NCBI GenBank assembly: GCA_963971305.1
Contig: CAXARO010000959.1
Span: forward strand, 18,946 to 82,945
Direction of reading: 5' to 3'
DNA: 64,000 bases
Source of the DNA: Arcuatula senhousia
Lineage: Eukaryota > Mollusca > Bivalvia > Mytilida > Mytilidae
The translations under genes were made by a program, and so were the position numbers. Shown here piece after piece: positions 10,515 to 19,602 of this stretch (the first letter of the stretch is position 1; each line of letters opens with the position of its first letter). The notes beneath the pieces were generated by a model that worked only from the letters and a program-made list of their open reading frames with translations, was not told the DNA's origin and ran no database searches.

Positions 10515-13166
10515 GTGAGAATTGGGGCATTCCACATAGCATGCGCTTTTATTGCTGTTATTGGAAAGCGGTTTAGTGATGCTGGGTTGAGTGATCTTCT
10601 TGAAGAGTCTGGTGTAATAGGTTCCTCTTCTTTCATAGGTGTAATTGATGGCAAGCACTATAACCGCGCCGTTCGACACCATAAGTTGGTGAAAGAAAGT
10701 CTTGAGCGATGTCGTTGGAGATCATTTGGTAGTTGGTTAGAGTCCAATATTACACATAGTTTCCCAGATGAAACTATGCAACTTACTGTTCTGGGCATTT
10801 TAGAAGAACTAAGGAAATCCCCTTGTACAGAAAATTTCCTGCAGCTTTACGACTGTCCAATAACTGCCAATATTCTTCATGCATACAGACAGTTTTGTTC
10901 AACAGAACAGGGTCCAACAATGACGTTTTGGAACTCTTATATAGACATGGTACAACTGCTGTTGACTTTTATCAGGGCGACTAGAGAAGGTGACTGGGAG
11001 CTCCATCTAGCGTCTGTTCGTGAATTTCTACCGTGGATGTTTGCATATGACAGGCAAAATTATTCCCGGTACTTACCTGTGTATTGGGTAGACATGACAC
11101 AGCTACCAAAGTCCCACCCTGAAGCCCACAAGAATTTGTCTGAAGGTATGTTTGGTGTACAGAGAAGTAGCAATCCCTTTTCGCTAACAGCAGTCGACCA
11201 AACAATAGAGCAAACTTTGAATAGGGACACTAAAACAAAGGGTGGCATTGTAGGCTTTAGCATTAACAAAAATGCTGTCCAGAGATGGATTCTTAATGCC
11301 CATGAAAGAGCGGCAATTACAAACTCGTGCCGCTCTTTAGCTGGTTTGAACAACACAGATGCATCGTTTTCCAAAGAAACCGGGTCATTTAGAAAGCAGA
11401 AAGATGAACAAGATGTTCAAAAAATAACTTGCACGTTAGAGAATTGGTTAAATCCTTTCGAACCATCAGACCAGTTAATCTCATTGTCATCTGGTGTTGT
11501 TGCTGATGCGAAAACTCAAAGTGATCTTCTTTCAGCGAAAGACATTGGAAGTAAGGCGGCAGATGAGTTTATATCGAATCGTCTTTTAAAAAAAGAAGTT
11601 CCATTCCATGATCCAATCTCAAAAAAGTCTTGGAAGACCTTTACGGTAAAAACCTGCACTCCGAAGAGCGACAAGAATGTTGTCATTAAGGCAGACAGGC
11701 ATTTGTTTGCGCGTCTGTTAGTGATTGCACAGTCTAGGCAGTTAAACATGAGGGAAGTACTGTGCTATGAGTTAGGTCCGATTCCGTGGGCAATTGCTAC
11801 TGCAGATGGTGGTTTAGTAAAAACCACAAAAGCAACCTTAACAACCTTAATTGAAAAGGGAACAGAGCACAACGGGGTTCTTCCGGATGATGCGGTTTGG
11901 ATTTTTGATGCTATGGCACTTATCCAGTCATTGAAGAACATCCCTGACACTTTTGAACAACTTGCCAGCTTGATCTTAGATAGCATCATAAAAAATTCGA
12001 AACGAATAGATTTTGTTTCAGATCAGTACTTTCAGCTTTCTATTAAGAACATAGAGCGACAGAACAGAAGCAAGTCTGGCATGGTATTGACAAAGATAAA
12101 TAGACCAGATCAGCCCTGTCCACGGCAATGGAAGAAGTATTTAAGCTGTGGTGCAAACAAAACCCAGTTGGTTGCATTTTTGTTGGAGGAATGGTCAAAA
12201 CAAGCACATCTGTGTAAGTTAATAGGTCGGGTACTTTATGTTTCTTTGAAAAATGAATGCTACAAGATATTTGTTGTAAATGAAGTTGCTGTCAAAGAGA
12301 AGTGTGATGAGCTTTGTAGCAACCAAGAGGAAGCTGACACCAAAATGTTTCTTCACGCTAAGCACGCGATGGAAGAAGGTTTTAGGTCAATTGTAATAAA
12401 GTCCGCAGACACGGACGTCGAAGTTCTAGCCTGTTACTTCCAAACATTTATGTTTTCCAAACTTTTTATTGTGTCTGGAACGTCAGGTAAATCACGCGTG
12501 GTTGATATTGCAGCTATGTGTAAGTTATTAGGGGATGATCTTTGTCATGCATTACCTGGTATCCATGCGTTATCCGGATGTGACAGCGTAAGCGCCTTTG
12601 CTGGAAAAGGAAAATCCAAAGTTTTTGAAATAGCTCGTAAAAATGAAAGGTTCTGTCAATCTCTTGCCATTCTAGGCATCAGCTTTGAAGTTTCAAATCA
12701 AGTGATGGCTTTAATAGAATCTTACGTGTGTGCTGTGTACGGGTATCCTTCAGTTTCTGACATCAACGAAGTACGATTTCTTGTTTTTTGTAAATCAAAA
12801 AATGCCCAATGCCACCAACTACCGCCCACAAAAGACGCTTTGGAGAAACATATTAAAAGGGCAAATTATCAGACTGCCATTTGGAAGCGATCTTTGGACC
12901 CTGTATCAGAACTTCCTTCAGTTGACAGACATGAATGGCTTACCGATACAAACGTACTGCGTATAAACTGGATGGAGCAAAAGCCAGCATCAGAATCACT
13001 AATGTTGCTAATAAGTTGTTGCTGTAAAACATCATGCTCAACAAGACGATGTTCATGTGTGTCTCAAGGCTTATCATGTACAGATGGTTGTAAATGTACC
13101 CAACAATGCCAAAATAAGGGCCGAAGAGATGAAGTGGTAGAAGATAGCGAGAGTGATAACGACTGA
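10515..13166 (+). CDS. Academ-like transposase, main ORF with XPG/FEN1-like nuclease and CXC tail
   Basis: An 883-codon open frame that opens on GTG, not ATG: it continues segment 4 of the same gene rather than starting a new one. Residues 1-60 hold GAFHIACAF, IGKRFSDAGL and VIDGKHYNRAVRHHK. Around 190-260 are VYWVDMTQL, FGVQRSSNPFS, DQTIEQTLNRD and GGIVGFSIN, probably the end of the transposase core. From about 460 the pattern follows 5'-nucleases of the XPG/FEN1 fold: IFDAMALI (~462), FVSDQY with IKNIERQNRSK (~500), NQEEADTKM (~605), SADTDVEVL (~631) and HALSGCDSVSAFAGKGK (~687). These supply the Asp/Glu residues expected of the two-metal site. Residues 834-867 form a cysteine-rich CXC/TSO1-like cluster (CCCKTSC, RRCSC, CKCTQQCQN), likely DNA binding. 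Fold and superfamily calls are from motifs only. Confidence 0.7.
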   Translation: MRIGAFHIACAFIAVIGKRFSDAGLSDLLEESGVIGSSSFIGVIDGKHYNRAVRHHKLVKESLERCRWRSFGSWLESNITHSFPDETMQLTVLGILEELRKSPCTENFLQLYDCPITANILHAYRQFCSTEQGPTMTFWNSYIDMVQLLLTFIRATREGDWELHLASVREFLPWMFAYDRQNYSRYLPVYWVDMTQLPKSHPEAHKNLSEGMFGVQRSSNPFSLTAVDQTIEQTLNRDTKTKGGIVGFSINKNAVQRWILNAHERAAITNSCRSLAGLNNTDASFSKETGSFRKQKDEQDVQKITCTLENWLNPFEPSDQLISLSSGVVADAKTQSDLLSAKDIGSKAADEFISNRLLKKEVPFHDPISKKSWKTFTVKTCTPKSDKNVVIKADRHLFARLLVIAQSRQLNMREVLCYELGPIPWAIATADGGLVKTTKATLTTLIEKGTEHNGVLPDDAVWIFDAMALIQSLKNIPDTFEQLASLILDSIIKNSKRIDFVSDQYFQLSIKNIERQNRSKSGMVLTKINRPDQPCPRQWKKYLSCGANKTQLVAFLLEEWSKQAHLCKLIGRVLYVSLKNECYKIFVVNEVAVKEKCDELCSNQEEADTKMFLHAKHAMEEGFRSIVIKSADTDVEVLACYFQTFMFSKLFIVSGTSGKSRVVDIAAMCKLLGDDLCHALPGIHALSGCDSVSAFAGKGKSKVFEIARKNERFCQSLAILGISFEVSNQVMALIESYVCAVYGYPSVSDINEVRFLVFCKSKNAQCHQLPPTKDALEKHIKRANYQTAIWKRSLDPVSELPSVDRHEWLTDTNVLRINWMEQKPASESLMLLISCCCKTSCSTRRCSCVSQGLSCTDGCKCTQQCQNKGRRDEVVEDSESDND

Positions 13167-13310
13167 GCTTGGAAATTAAAATGAAAATAACTTGTATTAT
13201 GGTAAAAAAAACAAAGAAAAAAACAAAAAAAAAAAAAAACAAAAAAAAAAAAAACAAAGAACAAGACTGGTCCGCTGACAAACCTCCACGTTGGTTCTAG
13301 TTGGGAAACA

Positions 13311-13346
13311 CCACCAGGTCTAATTACTGATGATTCGACCTGGTGG
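13311..13346. repeat. Perfect 10-bp hairpin downstream of the Academ ORF
   Basis: CCACCAGGTC and GACCTGGTGG are separated by 16 nt. The hairpin is preserved in all three triplication units. It could serve 3'-end formation or be a subterminal motif of the transposon; the role is unknown. Confidence 0.6.
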
Positions 13347-13529
13347 CAGGCTAATGTGTCAGCATAATGGTCATCTAAGTTGTATTACTTTGACCATATT
13401 TTTATGAAGTAATCAAAGCTTAATCTGCTTCAATTTTGCTGGCCAAATCAACATTACATTTTGTGAAAAATGTTGTACTCATTATCATGTTAAACAAGAA
13501 AATACCAAGCAGACCTAAATACTAAATTC

Positions 13530-13740
13530 ACTTTCGTTTCGACTTGAGTTTGCTTTGTTGGTTGCTATTAATTTGTTTTTATATGTTCTTATGTTGTTCT
13601 TATGCTTTTTGTTTCTTTATGCTGTTTTTTTATGCGTACTGATTTTGTTTTTGCCCTTTCTGTATTTTGACATAACATTCGAGTGCCCCATTGCAACTTC
13701 TCTGCTTCTTCAATTCTTACCTATGTTATTTTGTAAAGTT
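13530..13740. repeat. T-rich dispersed repeat (copies at about 20016-20226 and 26996-27206)
   Basis: It shares the order ttcactttcgtttcgact ... gtttttgccctttct ... gacataacattcgagtgcccca ... ctctgcttct with the stretches at 175-365 and 44300-44500. Those carry the equivalent words gtctctgccctttcg and tacctctgcttct. It is a dispersed family, not a membrane-protein gene. Confidence 0.55.
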
Positions 13741-14239
13741 TGATAAACAAGGTAAAGTGTGAAAGTTATTTGATGTTAACCACTAGAAACGGAAGAATAA
13801 GCTAACATTTTTACAGAAAAAATCAGAATATACGTTATATACGATCCATGGTTATATAGGTTTTTTACATGTAGCTTGACTGTACATGCTTTACATTTTC
13901 ATATCTCAAGAAAGAAAATGTTCAAATAGTTAAAAGAAAAAGTAGAATAAAACGTTTTACATGTATGCGTGTACCCTTTTAACAAACGAATATTTATGCA
14001 ATGTAGATACATGATATATTTTTTTAATTCAACCCCATATATAGAGTTAATAGTTTTCAAATTTTAAAATTATTATCTCCCTTGAAAATAATGTAAGTCC
14101 TATAGTTTTTGGCTTGTTTTTGCATTTGTTTCATTTATTTTTCAATCCTTGTTATGTTTAATGCTTTTTAAAGTACAAATACCGATATAAACATAGCACA
14201 ATTGAGTATAGACGTAGTAAAGGGAATTTTTATGATTTT

Positions 14240-14409
14240 TTAGGTGCCCCTAAAGGGGCCTCTGTTATACCATTTTCCGCATCTTTTTGACAGGTATAAC
14301 AAACTGATATATTAAGTATATACGTTTGTGGTTAGATTTCTGCAATAAAAAATCGGTCTACAGGGGTATCCACTGAATCCATTTTTTTCCTGACCTGGCT
14401 GATGGACTA
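14240..14409 (-). repeat. Right terminal inverted repeat of the Academ-like transposon
   Basis: The reverse complement matches 7173-7345. It ends in tggctgatggacta followed by CTA. The same end recurs at 20895 in unit 2 and 27875 in unit 3. Confidence 0.75.
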
Positions 14410-14675
14410 CTAATCCGCCATGACAAATAGTCAACAACAAAAATTTAACGTGCACAACAATTCAACAACATTTCAACAATTCAACCATATTTAAACAACA
14501 TTTCAATAATTCAACAGCATTGAACAAAAATTAAATTTCAACATAAAACAATATAAAATTTTCAATTCAACAGTGCTTTTTTTCTTTTTCTTTTTTAACA
14601 TCTTCAGACATTAACTTTGTCAAAGTTCACACATAAATTAAACCAGAAAACTATGTTTTAAGCACAAACAACAAA

Positions 14676-15290
14676 TCAACATTGAAAAGAATAGGGGTTT
14701 ACAAGAGGATAAACAAATTTGGATGGCGTGAAAAGGAACTGTTCTAAGGCACTTTGCAAGGAGTTAAGAAAAATGACATTGCCAATATAGGATAAGTGAA
14801 CTCCATCTCTATCGTATAAAGATTTGTGAACATCCTGAAAGTCAGTATGAACAATTTTATAACCCGCTGTTTTATTCTGATAAGATTTAACTCCCCTATT
14901 TATCCTTTTTCTAGTAACATAATTTTTGTAGTGTATTTTGAATATCTCCAGTTCAATCTCGGTAAAATGCTGGAATATATCAAAGGTTTACAATATATCA
15001 TTTTACTGACAACATACAACGTAAATTTAATATCAAATAAAAGTTTTGCACAGTTGACACGACCAATGTCATTTCCTCCACAGTGGACCACTACGGCATC
15101 GGGTAACCCATAAAAGAAAATCATTGTCCTAACCATAGAAACAACATCATATATTGACATTCCGGATCGACCTGCCCATTGCAACTTGTATCCCAACTTA
15201 TGTAAATTTAAGCAGTACCAATTGGTCTTTTTTGACTGTGTGACGAACCTTTAACAATAATGGATGATCCCAGTATCCAAATAACCTTTT
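14676..15290 (-). pseudogene. SGNH-hydrolase-like ORF of the YR retrotransposon, unit 1
   Basis: Reading minus, block I is IWILGSSII (a GSS form of the GDS block). After a frame change near 15210 comes LQWAGRSGMS, then LPDAVVVHCGGNDIGRV (block III, GGND), then SSILPRLNWR. After a second frame change near 14920 comes RDGVHLSYIGN (block V, with the DxxH pair). So the Ser, Gly, Asn and Asp/His positions of an SGNH esterase are all visible but spread over three frames. It starts about 25 bp downstream of the end of the recombinase ORF. SGNH hydrolase domains are known in Ngaro-type YR retrotransposons. No methyltransferase is seen, which favours Ngaro over DIRS1. Confidence 0.7.
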
Positions 15291-15396
15291 GAGTGCCTGA
15301 AACAATTATTTGATTTAGTTTACCAAACGTCCAATCCTGATATAAGATTTAAAAGAATAAGAAGACCATCTACCCATTAATTTTATGTCTTCTTCA

Positions 15397-15841
15397 GGCC
15401 CGAGACCATAGTTATTTTTTCCAAATTTTTAATGCATTTTCAATATAGCCTTATGTGAAATTAAAAAAATCGCACCATTTCTTTTTAAATGAAACTTTGG
15501 CCACATAAAGTTCATTAGCTTCCAGAACATTAGTTAAAAATTCAGAAAACCCTACCGTCTAAAAAAAATTTGATTTTTTTTTTAAATTTACACCTAAGAG
15601 GGTCAGAAGAGAGGTGCTTGAAAAATGAAAAAATCACCTTTTTGCACTTAGCCGAATCACAACTTTATCAAAAATAAAGTTTGATAAATTTATACTATCT
15701 TTTATCTCTCATTTCACTCCAAGTTCATCCTTTAGTCATAAAAACTAACATTACAATATCATTTACAAGAAATACTATGTTTTAATAGGGACTATATTAT
15801 TGGACAACGAAAATTGAAGGGAGCTAACTGTGGTCTCGTAC
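15397..15841 (+). mobile_element. MITE copy, left arm of the composite insertion
   Basis: About 445 bp, from ggcccgagaccatagttatt to gctaactgtggtctcgtac. The two ends are imperfect inverses (cgagaccatagtt against aactgtggtctcg). No ORF of note. Confidence 0.7.
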
Positions 15842-17107
15842 GTAATAGTCCTCAGAAAAGCCTCGGACAGTCAAATAAAATAATTTTCACATAGAATAGT
15901 CTTTTTCCAACTGAATTGCCAAGTTTCAAAGTGATCAGACAAACAATAGTGAAATTATTAGCACTACAAAACACTAGTTGCATATAAGAATTTTGATGAA
16001 AATCCATGAGGCCTATTTGGCCAAATTTTTTATATTTCATAAAAGTTCACAAAACTAATGGCTGAAATCAATAACATTATCCCCTCTGCGCATGGAAAAC
16101 ACAAGTTTCAGTGAAATATCTGCATGGTTTCAAATTTTGACCCTTTCCCATATTTGCGGATAGGAAAATTAGCCATTTTAGCCTTATTGAGGGGTACATG
16201 TATGGCCATGAGAATTTTTTAAGAAAGGAAATGAAATATTGAGACCAAAAGGGGTTTAAAATGTTAAATACATAATAAGCTTACAAAACAAAACAAAAAA
16301 ACACCATATTCATATGAAAAATATGTTATGAATAGTGTTTAGGAGTGGATAAATGGTGTAATTTCAAAATGCTTTTTCCCTACACATCACTAAAAACTAA
16401 TGTTTAAAAATGTAAAAAATGCAGCAACTTGCAACAATAAAGGTGTATTTAGTATGAGATGATGATGATGAACAGAATTTAACAGCAAAAAGACTAATCA
16501 TTGCACTTTAGATGAAAATTGGTTCAAGACTCATGTGCGAAATAAGGAAAAACGGCCAAATCTACAGCAAGAAATTGGGGATATTTTCAATCCTGTGACT
16601 TTTTCTATGAAATCGAGAGACCTTTCATGTGCTATTTTGTGTTGTTTAGCTATTTTTCAGTTTATTCTGACTGTTTTTTCTATAATATACCCTATACAGA
16701 AAGATTACATTGATATGGCATTCATAGGTCCAACACAAAAAAGCTTATCTGCTGCCGCAGCCCCATTTTGCAAGTAGTAAAATAATTTTTTTCAGAAATA
16801 ATTTATAAAGTCTAGTTTAACAGTTACCTTACATCATATAAGAAGATTTATAGCTGTTGTAGCCCTCTGGAAGCCATAATCTGCAAGCATTGGCCCTCTA
16901 AATGTTAAAATAATATAAAAACAGGCCATTACCATTGAAAATCCCATAGACATACAAATATGGCTAAATATGACAAATATTGAGATAAACTCATGAAATC
17001 AAGGCTGAAATTGAAAGAACTTATTAATCTAAACAACTTAAAACCATTAATGGCATTGCAAAATAATTCTAAGAGGTGTAAATAGGCCATTCTTACCCCT
17101 CTAATAA

Positions 17108-17566
17108 GGCCCGAGACCATAGTTATTTTTTCCAAATTTTTAATGCATTTTCAATATAGCCTTATGTGAAATTAAAAAAAATCGCACCATTTCTTTTTAA
17201 ATGAAACTTTGGCCACATAAAGTTCATTACCTTCCAGAACATTAGTTAAAAATTCAGAAAATCCTACTGTCTAAAAAAATTTTGATTTTTTTTTAAATTT
17301 ACACCTAAGAGGGTCAGAAAAGAGGTGCTTGAAAAATGAAAAAATCTCCTTTTTGCACTTAGCCGAATCACAACTTTATCAATAAATTTTTTAAAAAAAT
17401 AAAGTTTGATAAATTTATACTATCTTTTATCTCTCATTTCACTCCAAGTTCATCCTTAAGTCATAAAAACTAACATTACAATAGCATTTACAAGAAATAC
17501 TATGTTTTAATAGGGACTATATTATTGGACAACGAAAATTGAAGGGAGCTAACTGTGGTCTCGTAC
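17108..17566 (+). mobile_element. MITE copy, right arm of the composite insertion
   Basis: A direct repeat of 15397-15841 with a few substitutions and indels. In units 2 and 3 this copy, and only this one, is cut by a SINE at the word caaattttta. Confidence 0.75.
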
Positions 17567-17686
17567 CTTCATGTTTACCTTCCAAATAAGCTGAAGTTGC
17601 CGCACCGATTCTAAATGAATGTGTATTATATTCATTTGGATTGAAGCCTAGAAATTTTAATGCCGATCTTAAAACTGATAAAAACT

Positions 17687-18159
17687 GAGTGAGTGAGTGA
17701 GTGAGTGAGTGAGTTGGTGTTTTACGCCCGTGCAACGCTATATAGGTTTTTACAGGCGATGAACATGAAATGATGATGATGACAAATGAAACATGGGGAT
17801 GGGGTGGGACACAAAGGACCGGTAAATTTTGAAGAACCACAGGGAAAAGGGGAGAGGAGGGTAGGGGCGGAAAATTTAGCCTATGTGGTCCACAAAGGGG
17901 TCTTTTACGTGCATGAAGCGTGGCACTCTCCACACACGTTGGCCCACTATAGTCGGCGGTCAGGGTTTCCGTATTATAGACCTGACAACCCCCGCCGACG
18001 AGGGCCACCCTATTCAGCCACCTATGGTACACCCTTGGTCGCTCTGTGGGCTGAGCACTGACCCGACGTCAGAATCCCAAGACCCTTAGTCGCCTCTTAC
18101 GACAAGCTAGGCTCTGCTGTGGGCCTATTCGCCACCCGGGCCCCGCACAGGACGGGACT
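17687..18159 (-). mobile_element. ACTC-tailed SINE in the recombinase gene, unit 1
   Basis: Target duplication AAACT lies at 17682-17686 and 18160-18164. Dropping the insert joins TRFEF to LSVLRSALKF in frame. The copies in units 2 and 3 are at 24669-25141 and 31651-32112, so this insertion predates the triplication. Tail length differs (GAGT repeats), as expected of a microsatellite. Confidence 0.85.
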
Positions 18160-18855
18160 AAACTCAAATCTAGTTACATTTGTATCATTTAAATGACAAT
18201 ATAACTGACCCTCTATTTTAGGACGTAACCTTAAATACTCCTTCAAATGCCGATAAGGACAAATGCATGAAATTTGCTAATATAATGGTAGTTGACACAC
18301 CTTTTTGGTCTGTTTTTGATGATGGAATTTTAACAGACACTTCTGATTTATTTTCATCAAACTTAATATCAGAAAATTTGACTATATGTTGCTCAGTGCC
18401 CTTTCCAACATATGCTATTTCACCTATTCTTAAAAATCCAAAAAATGCCAAACAAAATGCAGAAATAAACAATTCTGTCTCATAAACTGAAGTACAAACA
18501 TTTTTAAAGACCATCACAATCTGTTTCAATAAATCTATTGTAATTGGTTTTCTAGAATCATCCTTTTTGCCTAAACGTTGCATACCATTCAACATCTTAT
18601 CCAAAATGAAATAATTGGAATAATCATTCCAATTATTCAGTTTTAACTTGAAATTAATTCCAGAAAGATAAGTTCTTACAGTTGTAGCCAAATATCCTAA
18701 TTTTGAAAGATAGGCAATAAAATTAACTAGTTGTTCAAATGGTGGAGGCCAAATCTGATTAACTTTATACTGAAATCTAAATTTTTCAAATAAAGTTATA
18801 GCATTTTCATAAACATTATTTGTGTTTCGTGAAACAGAACTCTGTAACAATTTAT

Positions 18856-19602
18856 TCACTTCATCCTTAAGAGGTTCAAAAATTCCAGTGGGACTGGGGT
18901 TGGATGCTCGTCTGCATTTAGCGCTAATCGTCGAAACTTCTGAAAATTAGCACGAGATAAAGCATCAGCTATAGCATTATCTTTAGAAAAGATATGCACA
19001 GCTTTAAACTGAAAATGTCCAATCAATGAACAATAAACAATTAATCTTAAGATTGACATCACTCTTTTAGATTTGCTGGATTTCTTATTTACGATATTAA
19101 CAACTGCCAGGTTATCTATATGAAACAATATGTTTTTAAATAGAATTTGTCAAACCACAAAAATATTGCTAACGAAATTGGAATAATTTCAAGATAAGTC
19201 ATATCTCTCATTATATCTATGTCTTGCCATTCTGCAGGCCATTCAAGAAATGTCCAGTGACCATTTAAATAAGCAGAGCATCCCTTCCCTACATTAGCAC
19301 TATCAGTATAAAGTTCAATATCAAAATTTGAAACCCATGCAATATCATGGATATATGACACTCCATTAAAATTTTCTAAAAACAATTTCCACATCCATAA
19401 ATCATTCTTCATAGCTGATGTTATCCTAATATAATGGAATGGCTTTGAAACACTTGACTTTGCCCCATAAAGGCGACAACAAAAAGCCCTCCCAGCAGGA
19501 TAAGCTTTTGTGCAAAAGGCAAAAGATCCACAAACTGATTGCAATTCTTTAAGAGTAACCTTTTTCATATTTAGTAATCTTTTTATCTTATCTAAAAGTT
19601 CT
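18856..19602 (-). pseudogene. RNase H region of the YR retrotransposon, unit 1
   Basis: On the minus strand from 19602: LQSVCGSFAFCTKAYPAGRA (thumb and connection region), then FDIELYTDSANVGKGCSAYL, the first RNase H acid, then MTYLEIIPISLAIFLW. After one frame change near 19130 it continues with HIDNLAVVNIVNKKS and KDNAIADALSRANF, the last RNase H motifs. The upstream RT is missing from this unit: the junction at 19602/19603 replaces it with Academ sequence. RNase H removes the RNA template during reverse transcription. Confidence 0.8.

Larger units (their letters stand above)
13167..14239 (+). other. Non-coding 3' part of the Academ-like transposon
   Basis: It contains an A-rich tract (13203-13260) whose length differs in the copies at 19681 and 26663. 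A perfect 10-bp inverted repeat follows, CCACCAGGTC at 13311-13320 and its complement at 13337-13346. A T-rich dispersed repeat lies at 13530-13740. No gene is supported. The recurring hydrophobic ORF at 13555-13743 is the T-rich repeat read as Leu/Phe. Confidence 0.5.
7173..14409 (+). mobile_element. Academ-like DNA transposon with terminal inverted repeats
   Basis: The termini are TAGTCCATCAGCCA at 7173 and its inverse tggctgatggacta ending at 14409. Inverted homology extends about 170 bp inward on each side, including gaccg-TTTTTATTG, ttatac and atgcggaaaat blocks. The trinucleotide CTA flanks both ends (7170-7172 and 14410-14412), consistent with the 3-bp duplication known for Academ. The interior encodes one large intronless protein on the plus strand (8478-13166) with an XPG-like nuclease domain, the hallmark of Academ/AcademX elements. 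The copy is dead (four frameshifts, one stop). Its right 1.29 kb is repeated in the two further triplication units. Confidence 0.7.
15397..17566. mobile_element. Composite TIR insertion in the recombinase gene, unit 1
   Basis: The ends are ggcccgagaccatagtt and its near-inverse aactgtggtctcgtac. Target duplication CTTCA lies at 15392-15396 and 17567-17571. Removing the insert joins the minus-strand codons for GKH to EEDIKLMGRW, restoring the recombinase frame. Inside, a 445-bp MITE (15397-15841) and a 459-bp direct copy of it (17108-17566) flank 1266 bp of unrelated AT-rich sequence. I see no transposase inside; ORFs of 60-80 codons there have no motif. The same insertion is in units 2 (21883-24544, with an extra SINE) and 3 (28863-31527, with the same SINE). 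Confidence 0.8.
15315..18880 (-). pseudogene. Tyrosine recombinase of the YR retrotransposon, unit 1, split by two insertions
   Basis: Reading minus: the N-terminal SAM-like region (DEVNKLLQSSVSRNTNNVYE, then WPPPFEQLVNFIAYLSK and TVRTYLSGI) is followed by the first catalytic Arg block, AFFGFLRIGEIAY. The ORF is then cut by a SINE (17687-18159). It resumes at 17686 as FLSVLRSALKFLGF and NTHSFRIGAATSAYLEG, the HxxR block. It is cut again by the 2.2-kb composite insert. It ends at 15396-15315 with EDIKLMGRWSSYSFKSYIRIG, which carries the Tyr nucleophile region. All key residues are present, so the recombinase looked functional before the insertions. It should catalyse integration of the circular retrotransposon DNA. 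Confidence 0.8.

Noticed and set aside
8478..13166. Academ ORF as a host single-exon gene
   Set aside because: The gene is enclosed by long inverted repeats with flanking CTA, is intronless and decayed, so a transposon gene fits better.
13196..13264. Lys/Asn-rich and Phe-rich ORFs across 13200-13260 and its copies
   Set aside because: They are the A-rich tract read on either strand.
13555..13743. Hydrophobic 62-codon ORF repeated in all three units, looking like a membrane peptide
   Set aside because: It is a T-rich dispersed repeat read in one frame; related stretches at 175 and 44300 do not keep the frame.
17690..17712. gagtgagtgagt arrays considered as CRISPR or telomere-like repeats
   Set aside because: They are the tetranucleotide tails of SINEs; unit length 4 and no spacers.
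17517..18032. Family of ~70-140 codon ORFs (words such as MYPRWLNRVALVRGG) occurring more than ten times
   Set aside because: They lie exactly on SINE copies in either orientation, with no codon-level conservation. Read-through of repeats.
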